Source: Hordeum vulgare subsp. vulgare (lineage: Eukaryota > Streptophyta > Magnoliopsida > Poales > Poaceae). Taken from it: 64,000 nucleotides of DNA. Position 1 is the first letter of the stretch. Each line of letters opens with the position of its first letter. The notes under the pieces are model-generated. The model was not told where the DNA came from. It was given only the letters and a program-made list of their open reading frames with translations, and did no database searches. The position numbers and the translations under genes were made by a program. This document shows, piece after piece, positions 45,066-55,444 of this stretch. Where the stretch lies: assembly GCF_904849725.1 (NCBI RefSeq), contig NC_058521.1, positions 347,556,638 through 347,620,637 of the forward strand, given 5' to 3'.

Positions 45066-47722
45066 TTCCATCACCTTTTGCCTAGCTAAGGCCGTTAAAC
45101 AAAAGCGCTTGTTGGGAGGCAACCCAACGAATCTATCCTTTTTCTTTCTTTTTTGTATTTCCCACACTTTCATAATTCTGTTATGATTGTGTTTTTTGTG
45201 TTTCTTTTGGCGTTTGTGCCAAGCAAAACCGTTATGATTAGTCTTGGGGATGATCGTTTGGTCATGCTGGAAAAGACAGAAACTTTCTGCTCACGAAAAG
45301 AATTTTCATTTTTTTCTGTGAGAGATTTTGAGTTGATTCTTTTTGCTTCTGATTTCTACGCAAATTCTTCAAACTGTCGTAAGTTTTTAGAATTTTTGAA
45401 GTAACAGAATTATACGAAGTATACAGATTGCTACAGACTAGTCTTCTGTTAACAGATTATGTTTTTGTTGTGTTGGTTGCTTATTTTTATGAAACTATGG
45501 ATAGTATCGGGGTGTATTAGCCATGGGAGATTGAAAATACACAGTAACCCAACATCAGCATAAGTAGAATTTAAGTTTGCTACAGTACCTAAGGAAGTGG
45601 TGGTTTGCTTTCTTATACTAATGTTATCACGAGTTTCTGTTTAAGTTTCGTGTTGTGAAGTTTTCAAGTTTTGGGTGAAGTTCTTATGGACAAAGAGATA
45701 AAGAGTGGCAAGAGCTCAATCTTGGGGATGCCCAAGGCACCCCAAGAGATTCAAGGATGCCGTAAAAGCCTAAGCTTGGGGATGCCCCGGGAAGGCATCC
45801 CCTCTCTCGTCTTCAATCCATCGGTAACGTTACTTGGGGCTATATTTTTATTCACCACATGTTATGTGTTTTTGCTTGGAGCGTCTTGTATCGTAGGAGT
45901 CTTTTATTTTTGTTGTGTCACAATCATCCTTGATTCACACCTAGAGAGAGAGACATGCACTCACCATGATTTTGTCGAGCTTCACTTATATCCTCTGGTA
46001 GACAATTCAGCACACATGTGCTTCACTTATATCTTTTGAGCTAGTTGATTTTGCTCTATGTGCTTCACTTATATCTTTTAGAGCACAGCGGTGCGTGGCT
46101 TTGTAGTTGATCTATGCTTTGAAAGTAGTCTCAAAAGGGGTAGTTATCCAAAGGGATACGAAAACTTCCACCTTCATGTGCATTGAATAGTTAGAGCAGT
46201 TCGATTCATCTCAATTAGTTTTGAGTTGTGGTTTTGGTAATATTGAAGTTATGCTAGTAAGGTGTTGTGGATCCAGAAATACTTGTGTTGAAGTTAGTAA
46301 TTCCCGTAGCATGCACGTATGGTGTACCGCTATGTGATGAAATGTGAGCATGATTAGTCTATTGATTGTCATCCTTTGCGTGGCGGTCGGGATTGCGCGA
46401 TGGTTTATACCTACCAACCCTTCCCCTAGGAGTATGCGTTGAATTCTTTGTTTCGAGTACTAATAAAACTTCTGCAACAAGTATATGAGTTCTTTATGAC
46501 TAATGTTGAGTCCATGTTTTAGATGCACTTTCACCTTACACCATCACTATCTTCTTAGTGCCGTGCAACTTCCGTCGGTGCACAAAACCCACCATTAGCC
46601 TCCCTCAAAACAGCCACCATACCTCCCTACTATGGCTTTTTCAAAGTCATTCCGAGATATATTGCCATGCAACTACCACCATGACATGCCCCACCACTTC
46701 TACACTACCATTGCATGATCATAAGATAGCTAGCATGATATTTCCATTAATGTGTATGCCATGCTAGATCATTGTCACGGTACACTACCGAAGGCATTCC
46801 ATATAGAGTCATCGTTTCTCTAAGTTTTCAGTTGAAAGTGTGATGATCATCATTGATGGAGCATTGTCCCATGTGAGGAAATAAAATAGGCCAAAGATGC
46901 CAACTAAAAAAAAAGAGGCCAAAGAGCCCACAAAAAATGAGAGAAAAAGAGAGAAGGGACAATGCAACCACCTTTCCACACTTGTGCATATTAAGCACCA
47001 TGATCTTCATGATTGAGAGTCTCTCGTTTTATCACCACCATATAGCTAGTGGGAAATTTTCATTATATAACTTGGCTTGTATATTCCAATGATAGGCTTC
47101 CTCAAAATTGCCTTAGGTCTTCGTGAGCAAGCAAGTTTGGATGCACACCCACTAGTTTTCTTTAAGAGCTTTCACAAACACTTAGCTCTAGTGCATCATT
47201 TCTATGGCAATCCCTACTCATTCACATTGATATCTATTGATGAGCATCTCCACAGCTCATTGATATGCCTAGTCAATGTGACCATCTTCTCCTTTTTTTT
47301 GTCTTGCAACCTCCACCACACGCCACACCACTTATAGTGCTAAAACCATGGCTCACGCTCATGTATTGCATGAGAGTTGAAAAGGTTTGAGAAAGTAAAG
47401 GTGTGAAACAGTTACTTGGCCAGTACCGGGGTTGTGCATGATCTAAATTCGTTGTGCAATGATGATAGCGCATAGCCAGACTATATGCTTTTGTAGGGAT
47501 AACTTTCTTTTGGCCTTGTTATTTTGAAAGTTCATGATTACCTTGCTAGTTTGCTTGAATTATTATTGTTTCCACGTCAATAGCAAACTATTGTTTTGAA
47601 TCTAATGGATCTGAACATTCACATCACATAAGAGGAGTTACAAAGGACATCTATGCTAGGTAGCATGAAAGCATCAAAAATTCATTCTTTATCACTTCCC
47701 TACTCGAGGACGAGCAGGAGTT
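45066..47722 (+). other. 2.7-kb non-coding interior of element C2
   Basis: Homologous along its length to 22583-25251 of C1 and likewise without RT or integrase. Contains the shared GTTGGGAGGCAACCCAA and CTTGGGGATGCCC words. Confidence 0.75.
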
Positions 47723-47730
47723 AAGCTTTG

Positions 47731-49315
47731 GATGTTTTATGTACCTTTTATATCTTTTTTGGGACTAACTTATTAATTCAGTGCCAAGGGCCAGTTCCTG
47801 TTTTTCCTGTGTTATTGGCTCTTTTCAGATCTGATTTTGGAACAGAGTCCAAATGGAATAAAATCTCCGAAATAAATTTTTCCCGAACGGAAGAAGATCA
47901 GGGGGCTTGAGGGCCAAGCCAGGAGAGCTACAGGGGGCCCACAAGCCCCATAGCCGCTACCAGGGGGCGGCGGCTAGCAGGCTTGTGGCCTCCCTGGCGC
48001 CCCCTGACCTAGCTCCTTCGCCTATATATTCCCAAAAATAAAGAAAAAAATCAAGGAATCCACAAAAACACTTTTCCGCCGCCGCAAGCTTTCGTTTCCA
48101 CGAGATCTCATCTGGAGACCCTTCCCGGTACCCTGCCGGAGTGGACTTTGGAGTTGGAGGGCTTCTACATCAACATCAACGCCCCTCCAATGACTCGTGA
48201 GTAGTTCACTTCAGACCTACGGGTCCATAGTTAGTAGCTAGATGGCTTCTTCTCTCTCTTGGATCTTCAATACAAAGTTCTCCATGATCTTCGTGGAGAT
48301 CTATCCGATGTAATCCTCTTTGGCGGTGTGTTTGTCGAGATCCGATGAATTGTGGATTTGTGATCAGATTATCTATGATATATATTTGAGTCTTTGCTGA
48401 TTTCTTATTTGCATGATTTGATATCCTTGTAAGTCTCTCCGATTCTTGGGTTTTGTTTGGCCAACTAGCTCTATGATTCTTGCAATGGGAGAAGTGCTTG
48501 GTTTTGGGTTCATACCGGGTGGTGACCTTTCCCAGTGACAGTAGGGGCAGCAAGGCACATATCGTGTAATTGCCATCAAGGGTAACAAGGTGGGCTTTGT
48601 CGTAGATATGAGATTGTCCATCTACATCATGTCATCTTGCTTAAGGCGTTACTCTGTTCTTTTGGACTTAATACACTAGATGCATGCTGGATAGCGGTCG
48701 ACATGTGGAGTAATAGTAGTAGATGCAGAAAGTATCGGTCTACTTGTTTTGGACGTGATGCCTATAGATATAATCATTGCCATAGATGACCTCACGACTT
48801 TGTGCGGTTCTATCAATTGCTCGACAGTAATTTGTTCACCCACCGTCTACTTGCTTTCATGAGAGAAGCCACTAGTAAACACTACGGCCCCCGGGTCTAT
48901 TCACACCTATCGTTTCCACTTTCGCTTTTACTTTTCTTTGTTACTTTGTTGCTTTCAGTTCTCACTTGGCGAACAATCTATAAGGGGTTGACAACCCCTT
49001 CATAGCGTTGGGAGCAAGCTTTTTGTGTTTGTGCAGGCACTTGAGATACTCCTTCACTGGATCGATACCTTGGTTCTCAAACTGAGGGAAATACTTACCA
49101 CCGCTGCGCTACATCACCCTTTCCGCTTCGAGGGAACACCAACGCAAGGCTCCAAGGCGACGGGGGAAATCATTTGCATATTTTCCTAGGAAGTCCCTTA
49201 AGGCGTAGCCGTAGTAGAAGGATTCCTTGTGCCATTGCTGAGGAGTATCAAGAAAAGAACAGTCTCCCGTCAGCACGTTTCTGGCACCGTTGGAAGGTCT
49301 TTTGTTGCAGTAGCA
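47731..49315 (+). repeat. 3' LTR of element C2, 5'-truncated
   Basis: Starts inside the LTR at GATGTTTTATGTACC; the first ~60 bp (TGATACG onward) and the adjoining polypurine tract are deleted. It ends AGTAGCA at 49315. The junction AGCTTTGGATG at 47725-47734 shares TTGG with both deletion ends. Confidence 0.88.
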
Positions 49316-49698
49316 GGGTCCCACCCTCTTTGTCATCCGCCCCCCAAAGGCAAAGAGGGACTTCCATTAGGGCCGGTTGACCAGCGGACCAGTGGGACAT
49401 CCGTTAGGGCCGGTTGACTATCGGACCAGTGGAGGAGTATCAAGAAAAAACAGTCTCCCGTCTGCGTGTTGCCTCTTTGTCGTCTGCTAGGAGACGACAA
49501 AGAGTTCATAGATGGCAAACAATATCTTTGTCGTCTGCTGGCAGACGGCAAAGAGCAGGCTGATGGCAAACAGTGTCTTTGCCATCAGTCTGCTCTTTGT
49601 TGTCCGGTGTTTGCCAACTGACGGCAAAGAGGTTCTTTGCCATGTGTCAGCAGACGGCAAAGGCATGGCAGACGGTAAATTGTTGAATTCTAGTTGTG
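49316..49698. repeat. right sub-terminal and terminal repeats of the CACTA element
   Basis: About ten copies of CTTTGTCGTCTGC/GACGGCAAAG-type words in both orientations, including the palindrome CTTTGTCGTCTGC-TG-GCAGACGGCAAAG near 49529-49556, then the terminus AATTCTAGTTGTG and AAA. Confidence 0.85.
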
Positions 49699-49701
49699 AA
49701 A

Positions 49702-50338
49702 TCGCCTTAGCCTTCAGCGCACGAGGTCTTGAGTAGCTTGGTCCATACAGTTCTCTCTTTTCTTCTTGTTGGAATTCATGAGTATTGAGTCTCTCGAGTA
49801 TGTCACCAGGATCAAGCATTTTGTAGTCTCTTCATTCTTGAATCATCAGAACAAGTGTGTCAAATGATGGATCAAGAGATCTTAGCAGTGTCTTCACAAC
49901 TTCATGGTCAGTGATGTCTCTAGCTCTGAGTGCTTGCAGTTCATTTGAGATGTCCATGAGGCAATCACAGGTATCTTGGCGGCTTTCATTGTCAAGACTC
50001 TTGAAGCGATTGCGAAGAACATCAACACGAGAGTCACGCTGTGTTGAGACTCCCTCATTGACTTTGGACAACCTATCCTAGATAAGCTTAGTTGTGCCCA
50101 AAGCACTCACTCCGAGATACTGACCTTTGCTTAGATGGTCACAGATGATATTCTTCGTTTGTGAATCAAGTTGCTTGAATTTCATCACATCAGCGGCAGA
50201 GACAGTAGCAGCGATGGAGGGAATACCATTTTCCACAATATACGAGAGATCATTGTCAATAGCGTGAAGATGCATCTGTTTTTTAGAATTTCATCCCTGA
50301 GGAAATTCCTTGTGAGGAAAGTCCTCAATGATGAATTA
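49702..50338 (-). pseudogene. gag of element B, N-terminal part
   Basis: Minus-strand coding sequence just inside the right LTR. Open segments are 50275-50078 (AIDNDLSYIVENGIPS, MKFKQLDSQTKNIICDHL), 50071-49832 (VDVLRNRFKSLDNESRQDT, VKTLLRSLDPSFDTLV) and 49819-49702 (MLDPGDILERLNTHEF). They are separated by a TAG near 50077, where Trp is usual, and a TGA near 49829. This is the UBN2/Copia-type Gag helical domain. It continues in frame with 30383 once the CACTA element and one AAA are removed. A full-length N-terminus cannot be read; the region before 50275 contains stops. Confidence 0.75.
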
Positions 50339-50587
50339 GGAGCAGTGGAAATAGCGCGGGATCAAGAGTGCTAAAACAACTGCAGCAGAATACACGATAA
50401 AGATTACGAGATTCGGTTTGCACGGTACGCAGGTGAAGATTAACTCGAGTGAAGAATTTGTGGTTGAGAAAATTCAGAGAAAGTCTTCAGACAAATTCTT
50501 CAAACAGCACAGATGAAAGACTTCAACATACAATTTCAGGAAATGAGAAGAGTTGAAGAAATGAACCCGTAGCTCGATGAAGACAGT

Positions 50588-51607
50588 TGTTGAGGACCCA
50601 GTTCCAATTGCTGGACAGTTGTACGTCTAGTTTGGAGCGGCTTGGTATTGAAACCAAAGGACACACAGTCCCAGGACACACAGTCCCTACCGTATTATCC
50701 TTGAGCTAAGGACACATAGTCCTCGACCGACACTCGAGGTAAGTCTTCAGGGTACACTTCCAAACCCTCACAAAATTGGTCACCCGAGGATCCACAATTG
50801 ACTACTGGATGCTCTAGACTATGACGCCTAACCATGTGGAGGATGCACAGTCCACAAAGGTCAAAGGATTAAGTTCCGCACAGGAACAACTTCTTCAGTG
50901 ATGCTCAATCACTTGGTTCTGGTTTGGGTTTGGTGTTTGGGGTATTTTCTCACTTGAAGAATTTTTCTCGACGACTTTGAGGAATTTGGGTTGCTCTAAA
51001 GGACAAGTGTCAGTTTCTCTTGGATCAGCCAACCAAGCCTGGGAGCATCCCGACATGATTTGACATAAATGCCCTTAAATAATGTGACCGTTGGGTGGAT
51101 AAGATTAGTGAGGTGGCACGTGGCATGGCAACGGTCTGAACTTTCAACTATGAAAGGCCTCATGTCTCTCATATTCCTCACTTTGAGGTTTTGGTAGATT
51201 TAGGATTGGGTTGAGCATCAAGAGGAAAATCATTCCGTAGTTTTACCTCGACCCCCTTTAACAGTACGGTGTTCCTATGACTCAAGAGTAAAGAAAATGA
51301 AACAGAAAGAGTAAATCTTCAGGCATCAAAGTCTTGAGACTGTTTTCTTCTGGACACACCGAATTCCTCATCTTCAACATCTTCATGAGTTATATCAATT
51401 TCTTCGCAATTTCTTCGCGATCAAAGTCTTCAAGGAAGGACCAAAGTCTTCACCCGAAGACATCCATTTCTAGGGGTCGATATTCATCGGATAATTCAAA
51501 CTCCTCAGCGACTTATAAAGCATGTGTACACTTACAAATATATTAACCCCTTAACCTATAAGTTTTCAAACCACCAAAATCACTTAGGGACACTGGATGC
51601 ACTTACA
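50588..51607 (-). repeat. 5' LTR of element B (inner end approximate)
   Basis: 51169-51607 matches the left LTR remnant. The outer end is clear (TGTAAGTGCATCC on the minus strand at 51607). The inner end is a guess from a TG...CA terminus at 50588 because the left copy is truncated and I could not recognise a primer binding site. Confidence 0.55.
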
Positions 51608-52319
51608 TGAACCTCATTACTTTTATTTGTCGTTGCAGTTACGAGTGGAACAACAACAACCAGCCAACCGCTCTGCTTCAGACTGAGAGCCGCACTGCAT
51701 TAGAGGGGAAGTGAACCGCAATTGCACATATGTTTTTTCATCCCAAAAGAAGTGGGTTGCACACAAGATTGTTTTTGTACGCTTGGGTTTAGAGTGTGTC
51801 TAGTGCACTTTTTCTACTTCTTGTTCTGAGTTTTCTTCTACAGTAAACAGTAAAATGAACCACAATGACAGCAAACTATGAACCAAGCTACACACTGATT
51901 CTCCCCAACAAAAATGTAACACAAAATAAATTGAACATCGATTGACAAAATAAATTGAACTACAACGCGCCATGGATAGCACTTCCTTTTCCCACAACTG
52001 CGCAGTGCACATCCCTGAAAACTATATCATGCTCATGGCGTGGACGTTGTTGTTCTCTCATCCATTATCAGCCGAAGTGCAAACATTAGTGTTGCGTACT
52101 ACATAGAGCATCCCAGTGAACGTCACATGAGGCGATCCCATGTCCCCAATGGCGAGGTCAGCTGCCAGCTTCCTTGACATCTTCCCGACCTGGCCAGGAC
52201 GAGGTGCTCCCAAGCCCTCGCAGGTTACAGTTTCTTATTCCTGAGAATTTGCAAAGCGAAAAAGTACTTCATCAAACTGGAAAAAATAAAACATCAAACT
52301 GCAAAAAAAGAGATAAGGG
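51608..52319. other. unclassified sequence flanking element B
   Basis: No gene, LTR or repeat recognised. It begins with TGAAC, the candidate target duplication of element B. This and the following WNK fragment are the only non-element-like sequence in the window. Confidence 0.5.
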
Positions 52320-52684
52320 GAGGGTGCCGAAGGTAAACATCTCGATGATGAAGTTGATGTGCCGGGCAGAGACGTCGACCCAGGAGGTGTAGAACTTCGT
52401 TCCTGTGCTTGAGTGCCTGGAGGAGGAGGATCTCGCAGTAGAGGCGCTCCAGGTCATCGGGGCACTGAAGGAAATCATAGAGCTTCACGTGGTTCCACGC
52501 CACCTCCATCCCCTGGTTCTCGTCGAACGCCCGGTACCTGAAACCTGACCAGCTGCTCGTCTTCAACAGTCAGCTCAGGCGGCGCGAAGGCGGACAAGAA
52601 AGAAGCGACATCAAGCAGCGAGCGAGCATAGGACGACATATCTTACATGGTCTTGGACACGACCTTTCCAAGTACGTCATTGTA
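52320..52684 (-). pseudogene. WNK serine/threonine kinase fragment, two exons
   Basis: Minus-strand exon 52684-52647 encodes YNDVLGKVVSKT, preceded by a good acceptor (CTTCTTGCAG). A 109-bp intron (GTAAGATATG...GGTTTCAG, 52646-52538) separates it from the exon 52537 to about 52320: [34 protein letters not shown] and LLQALKHRN, then, after a shift, [17 protein letters not shown] and EMFTFGTL. The glycine loop with the SKT lysine and VAWN in place of the usual VAxK strand are WNK hallmarks. Compared with the family, 5 bases are missing after HRN (codons for I-M-K). Catalytic loop and activation segment are absent. It is a captured or decayed gene fragment. Confidence 0.8.
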
Positions 52685-52802
52685 CTGCAAGAAGCATGGA
52701 GCAAATGGATCAGCGATCTGGCATGGCAGGGAAACGAATCGAGAAACGACCGAGGGAGGAGGAGGTAGGGAGCAGGGGAAGGAGGATGTTGGTGGTGGTA
52801 GT
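52685..52802. other. sequence between the WNK fragment and the LTR fragment
   Basis: Short CT-rich (minus strand) stretch upstream of the WNK exon, ending at the LTR boundary. May be the WNK intron or leader. Confidence 0.4.
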
Positions 52803-54871
52803 TGTGGCGACCCCGACTAGTAAGTCGAGATTGCCGTGCCCAGTGATCCCAAGGATCAATGCTCACTGAACACAGATACTGAATAATAGAGTCTTACATC
52901 CAAATACCGAATATTACATCAAATGACCGATGGGTCAGGTTCACAAGCAGGGCCTAAGGGCAATTAAAACGTGTACAATGGGTAGCGGAAACTCATAAGG
53001 GCTAAGCGGGTGCCCTTGCCATCAAGCCTACACCGACAGGCATTCTGACTTGGAAGCGTCCTAGATCGCAGGTCCGTCTCAGAAGACGTTCTCATCGCCA
53101 AAATCCGGTCCTTCCATGTCTGGTCAATAATATAACCAGTGGCAAGCCAATGAGTACATTGAATGTACTCGCAAACAGCCCATGATACGAACAATGAAAG
53201 TGAAGGATAACAATATCATGCATCTTTAGTGTAACTCATCTGGGTGGAATGATCATGAATATGCATCAAGTTAAAGAATTACTCTTGAAGAACATGTTAC
53301 AGATATCAACATATCTGCTAAGGGCTGAACCATCCGGGTTCACCCTATATGCCAAGTCACCGGACTTGGTCATATTATTATTTCCATAACAACACCTTTT
53401 TAACACCACACACACACACACACACTTGGTTTAGGCGGAAACGCTCGACGTAGTTTAAGCAGGATTACCCAACTATCCTTGACCGTGGAGACGGCTATTC
53501 GAATAGTTTGACACTCTGCAGAGGTAGTACGCTGGACCCATGAGATCCGGGAAACTTCCATGTCATCCACGACTCGCGGTATATCACATATACTCGAGGT
53601 AAGTACCCAATCATTATCTTTCCCCTAACGATACTAAACAAAGAGGTCCACTCGATTGGTACCCAGCCCACATGTTGTACGTCTTATGAGCACCGACTCT
53701 GGACGGTATCAACCATGCGGGGACCAACGGTGTGCCTGGAACTCATAAATACGGCATAGTCGCCCTTCCTGGCACGACCCCATCACGAGAGTGACGACAA
53801 TCACTCCCGCCACTAGTAATGTTGTTCTTTGCTAGTACCGACCAAAGTAATCAACAAAGCCTCGTCCCATAAAGGGGTAAAGTGGTCGTACTGGTAAGGT
53901 TGGGACGGTCGACACATCATAAATCTAATCCCATTTCCGAAACCATGCTCACACAAAACACAAGTGCACCACTTCACCAAAAGTGGCCACCCATCTCATC
54001 ATCGCCCTCGGGCATTAGTGGCACTCGACGGGGTTTTTCATAAACCTTTGATTTAACTCATCATCATGCTCATGCAATGGTTCTCTAACTCTACTAGTCA
54101 ACATGACGGTAGCATGATCCTCATAGATGGTAGGGTCAAGCTCATCATGCTTGTGCCCCGAGGAGCCATATGTATAACATCACCATCATGCAAGTGCTTG
54201 AAAGAAGCCTTCGGTACCATCACACCAATGATGAACCGGCATTATGATCACATGCAACGGAAAGTACTTGCTATTCTAGCATGCATCAATTTATATGCTC
54301 AAGTCATGGTCAAAGGGTTGCTTGCCTTGGTCAGCTAGGTATCCGGGGTCTTTGAGGTCTTCCGCTCTGAATCCTTTGTCACTCTGTAATTCTATTGTCG
54401 AGAATAGAATAAATAAGAAATAGCTCACACAAAAACAGATCACAAATCACTTTTAAAAATGTTGCAAAACTTGGTTAAATTCAGGTTGTTAATTTGAAAA
54501 ATATCTTCTCTTAGTTTTTACTAGCTGAGCATTTTTAATAATTATTAAACAGGGGCAAACTTTTGCCTTTAATGCCTTTATATTATTATAAAACAGATTC
54601 TGTTTTTGAAAAATGCCAACAATGGCAGAATGAAATACTACTCATTTTTACAAAAATATCAGTGGAAGAATTATATTTTTCCACTTGGTAGTTATTTTTA
54701 CAAAAATCATTTTAGTCTCTGTTTTAAAAATAAAAGAAAAAGGCCAAAGCCTGGCTTGGGAAGCAGGCCGGCCAAGCCAGCCAGCAGGCTGCCAGGTTCA
54801 AACAGGTGGCCGGGCGGGGGCTGCTCTACGACGCCGACAGGTGGAGCCCACCTGTCGGGTTCTTCCCCTAC
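52803..54871 (-). repeat. partial LTR of an unidentified retrotransposon (element E), reverse orientation
   Basis: On the minus strand it ends CTAGTCGGGGTCGCCACA at 52803, an LTR-like CA terminus abutting non-repeat sequence without a visible PBS. The preceding GTAAGACTCTATTATTCAG resembles an R/U5 region. No coding domain is seen in 2 kb. Element D is inserted at 54872, so the rest must lie beyond the window. It contains a (CA)n microsatellite at 53405-53424. Could be a solo LTR or a 3' LTR. Confidence 0.55.
53405..53424. repeat. (CA)n microsatellite
   Basis: About ten CA dinucleotides, CACCACACACACACACAC, inside the LTR fragment. Confidence 0.8.
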
Positions 54872-55356
54872 TGTTGGGGATATTGTTTATTAAGTGACCC
54901 GTCCAATATGGGCCGGGTTACTAGTAAGGCGGTTCATCCTTTGACTCATTTGGGCCTCAGCCTGGGCGGTTTAAGGCCGCAAGATGGTTGTGATTTGTGG
55001 AAGGTCTCTGGGTTTTGCAAGACGGCGACTCAAAGGCCGCGGTGGTCACGATTTGTAAAGAGGAAGGGACTCTTGTAAACCCTAAAGCCTCGACCTCTAT
55101 ATAAAGGCGAGTTTGAAAGGGGATAGGTAGGTTAGAAATCATCGAGTGCTAGGTAAGGCGAGTCACGCCTTTCTTGTAATCGAATCCACATCAATACACG
55201 CCAAGCAGGACGTAGGCTATTACCTCCACGCGAGGGGCCGAACCTGGGTAACCCGCCGCGTTCCTCCTGTTCAACCCCTTTGAGTCGCCACCAAAGTGCG
55301 ATGGTTCCCGTACTAAGTCCTTTCACGAGGACATCTGCCGTGACAAAACCACGACA
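54872..55356 (+). repeat. 5' LTR of element D (485 bp)
   Basis: TGTTGGGGATATT to AAACCACGACA. A TATA box (TATATAAA) is at 55098-55105. The block 55209-55243 (CGTAGGCTATTACCTCC, then GAGGGGCCGAAC) matches the element A LTR. The LTR is followed by GT and the primer binding site. Confidence 0.88.
55098..55105 (+). promoter_or_regulatory. TATA box of the element D LTR
   Basis: CTCTATATAAAGG lies about 110 bp upstream of the conserved R/U5 block. This is the expected position for the core promoter that starts the genomic transcript. Confidence 0.65.
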
Positions 55357-55358
55357 GT

Positions 55359-55375
55359 TGGCGCCCACCGTGGGG
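55359..55375 (+). promoter_or_regulatory. primer binding site of element D
   Basis: TGGCGCCCACCGTGGGG directly follows the LTR. This motif is common at the PBS of grass Tat-lineage Gypsy elements. I do not assign the tRNA. Confidence 0.75.
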
Positions 55376-55444
55376 CCTGCGCACGGTGGAGTTGAGTTCT
55401 CAAAGGGAGCCCTACCAGGGTTTGGGAGTTATGCGACGGCGCTC

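Larger units (their letters stand above)
42296..49315 (+). mobile_element. Element C2: Athila-like non-autonomous Gypsy element inside the CACTA
   Basis: Same family type and orientation as C1. The 5' LTR starts TGATACGTCTCAAACG at 42296. The interior holds a shortened gag and a protease, then the 2.7-kb non-coding region. The 3' LTR ends GTTGCAGTAGCA at 49315. Flanks GGGTG (42291-42295) and GGGTC (49316-49320) are a target duplication with one mismatch. The 3' LTR lacks its first ~60 bp together with the polypurine tract. The CACTA sub-terminal zone resumes at 49316. Confidence 0.88.
30384..49698 (-). mobile_element. CACTA (En/Spm) DNA transposon with nested insertions
   Basis: The ends are CACTACAGGAATT at 30384 and, inverted, CACAACTAGAATTC at 49698. 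Flanking AAA triplets (30381-30383 and 49699-49701) are the 3-bp target duplication typical of CACTA. Sub-terminal zones carry many copies of TTTGTCGTCTGC/TTTGCCGTCTGC-like words in both directions. The interior codes for TNPD-like and TNPA-like proteins on the minus strand. Without the Athila-like element C2 (42296-49315) and the PIF/Harbinger remnant (32666-33861) its length is about 11 kb. It is inserted in gag of element B, and the gag frame matches across the empty-site junction. Confidence 0.88.
11233..51607 (-). mobile_element. Element B: Sirevirus-like Ty1/Copia retrotransposon, twice interrupted
   Basis: On the minus strand the order is 5' LTR (right), gag with zinc knuckle, protease, integrase, RT, RNase H, an extra coding region and the 3' LTR (left). 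Integrase before RT defines Copia. The long extra region after RNase H and a length near 13 kb (after removing 8.06 kb and 19.3 kb of insertions) fit the Sirevirus (SIRE/Maximus) lineage. LTR ends read TGTAAGTGCAT on the minus strand at 11662 and 51607. The right flank TGAAC (51608-51612) is the candidate target duplication. Its partner and the rest of the left LTR are displaced beyond element A. The family name Maximus is a guess. Confidence 0.85.

Noticed and set aside
50630..50665. TGGTTTCAATACC (minus strand) as the primer binding site of element B
   Set aside because: It only loosely resembles the tRNA-iMet-type PBS of Copia elements and its position does not fit a clear LTR end, so I did not annotate it.
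52570..52866. 98-residue minus-strand open frame overlapping the WNK fragment
   Set aside because: It runs through the proposed intron and out of the kinase frame; splice sites and homology favour the two-exon reading.
54606..55078. Plus-strand open frames of 70-95 residues across the start of element D
   Set aside because: They cross the boundary between the LTR fragment and the element D LTR and show no domain.
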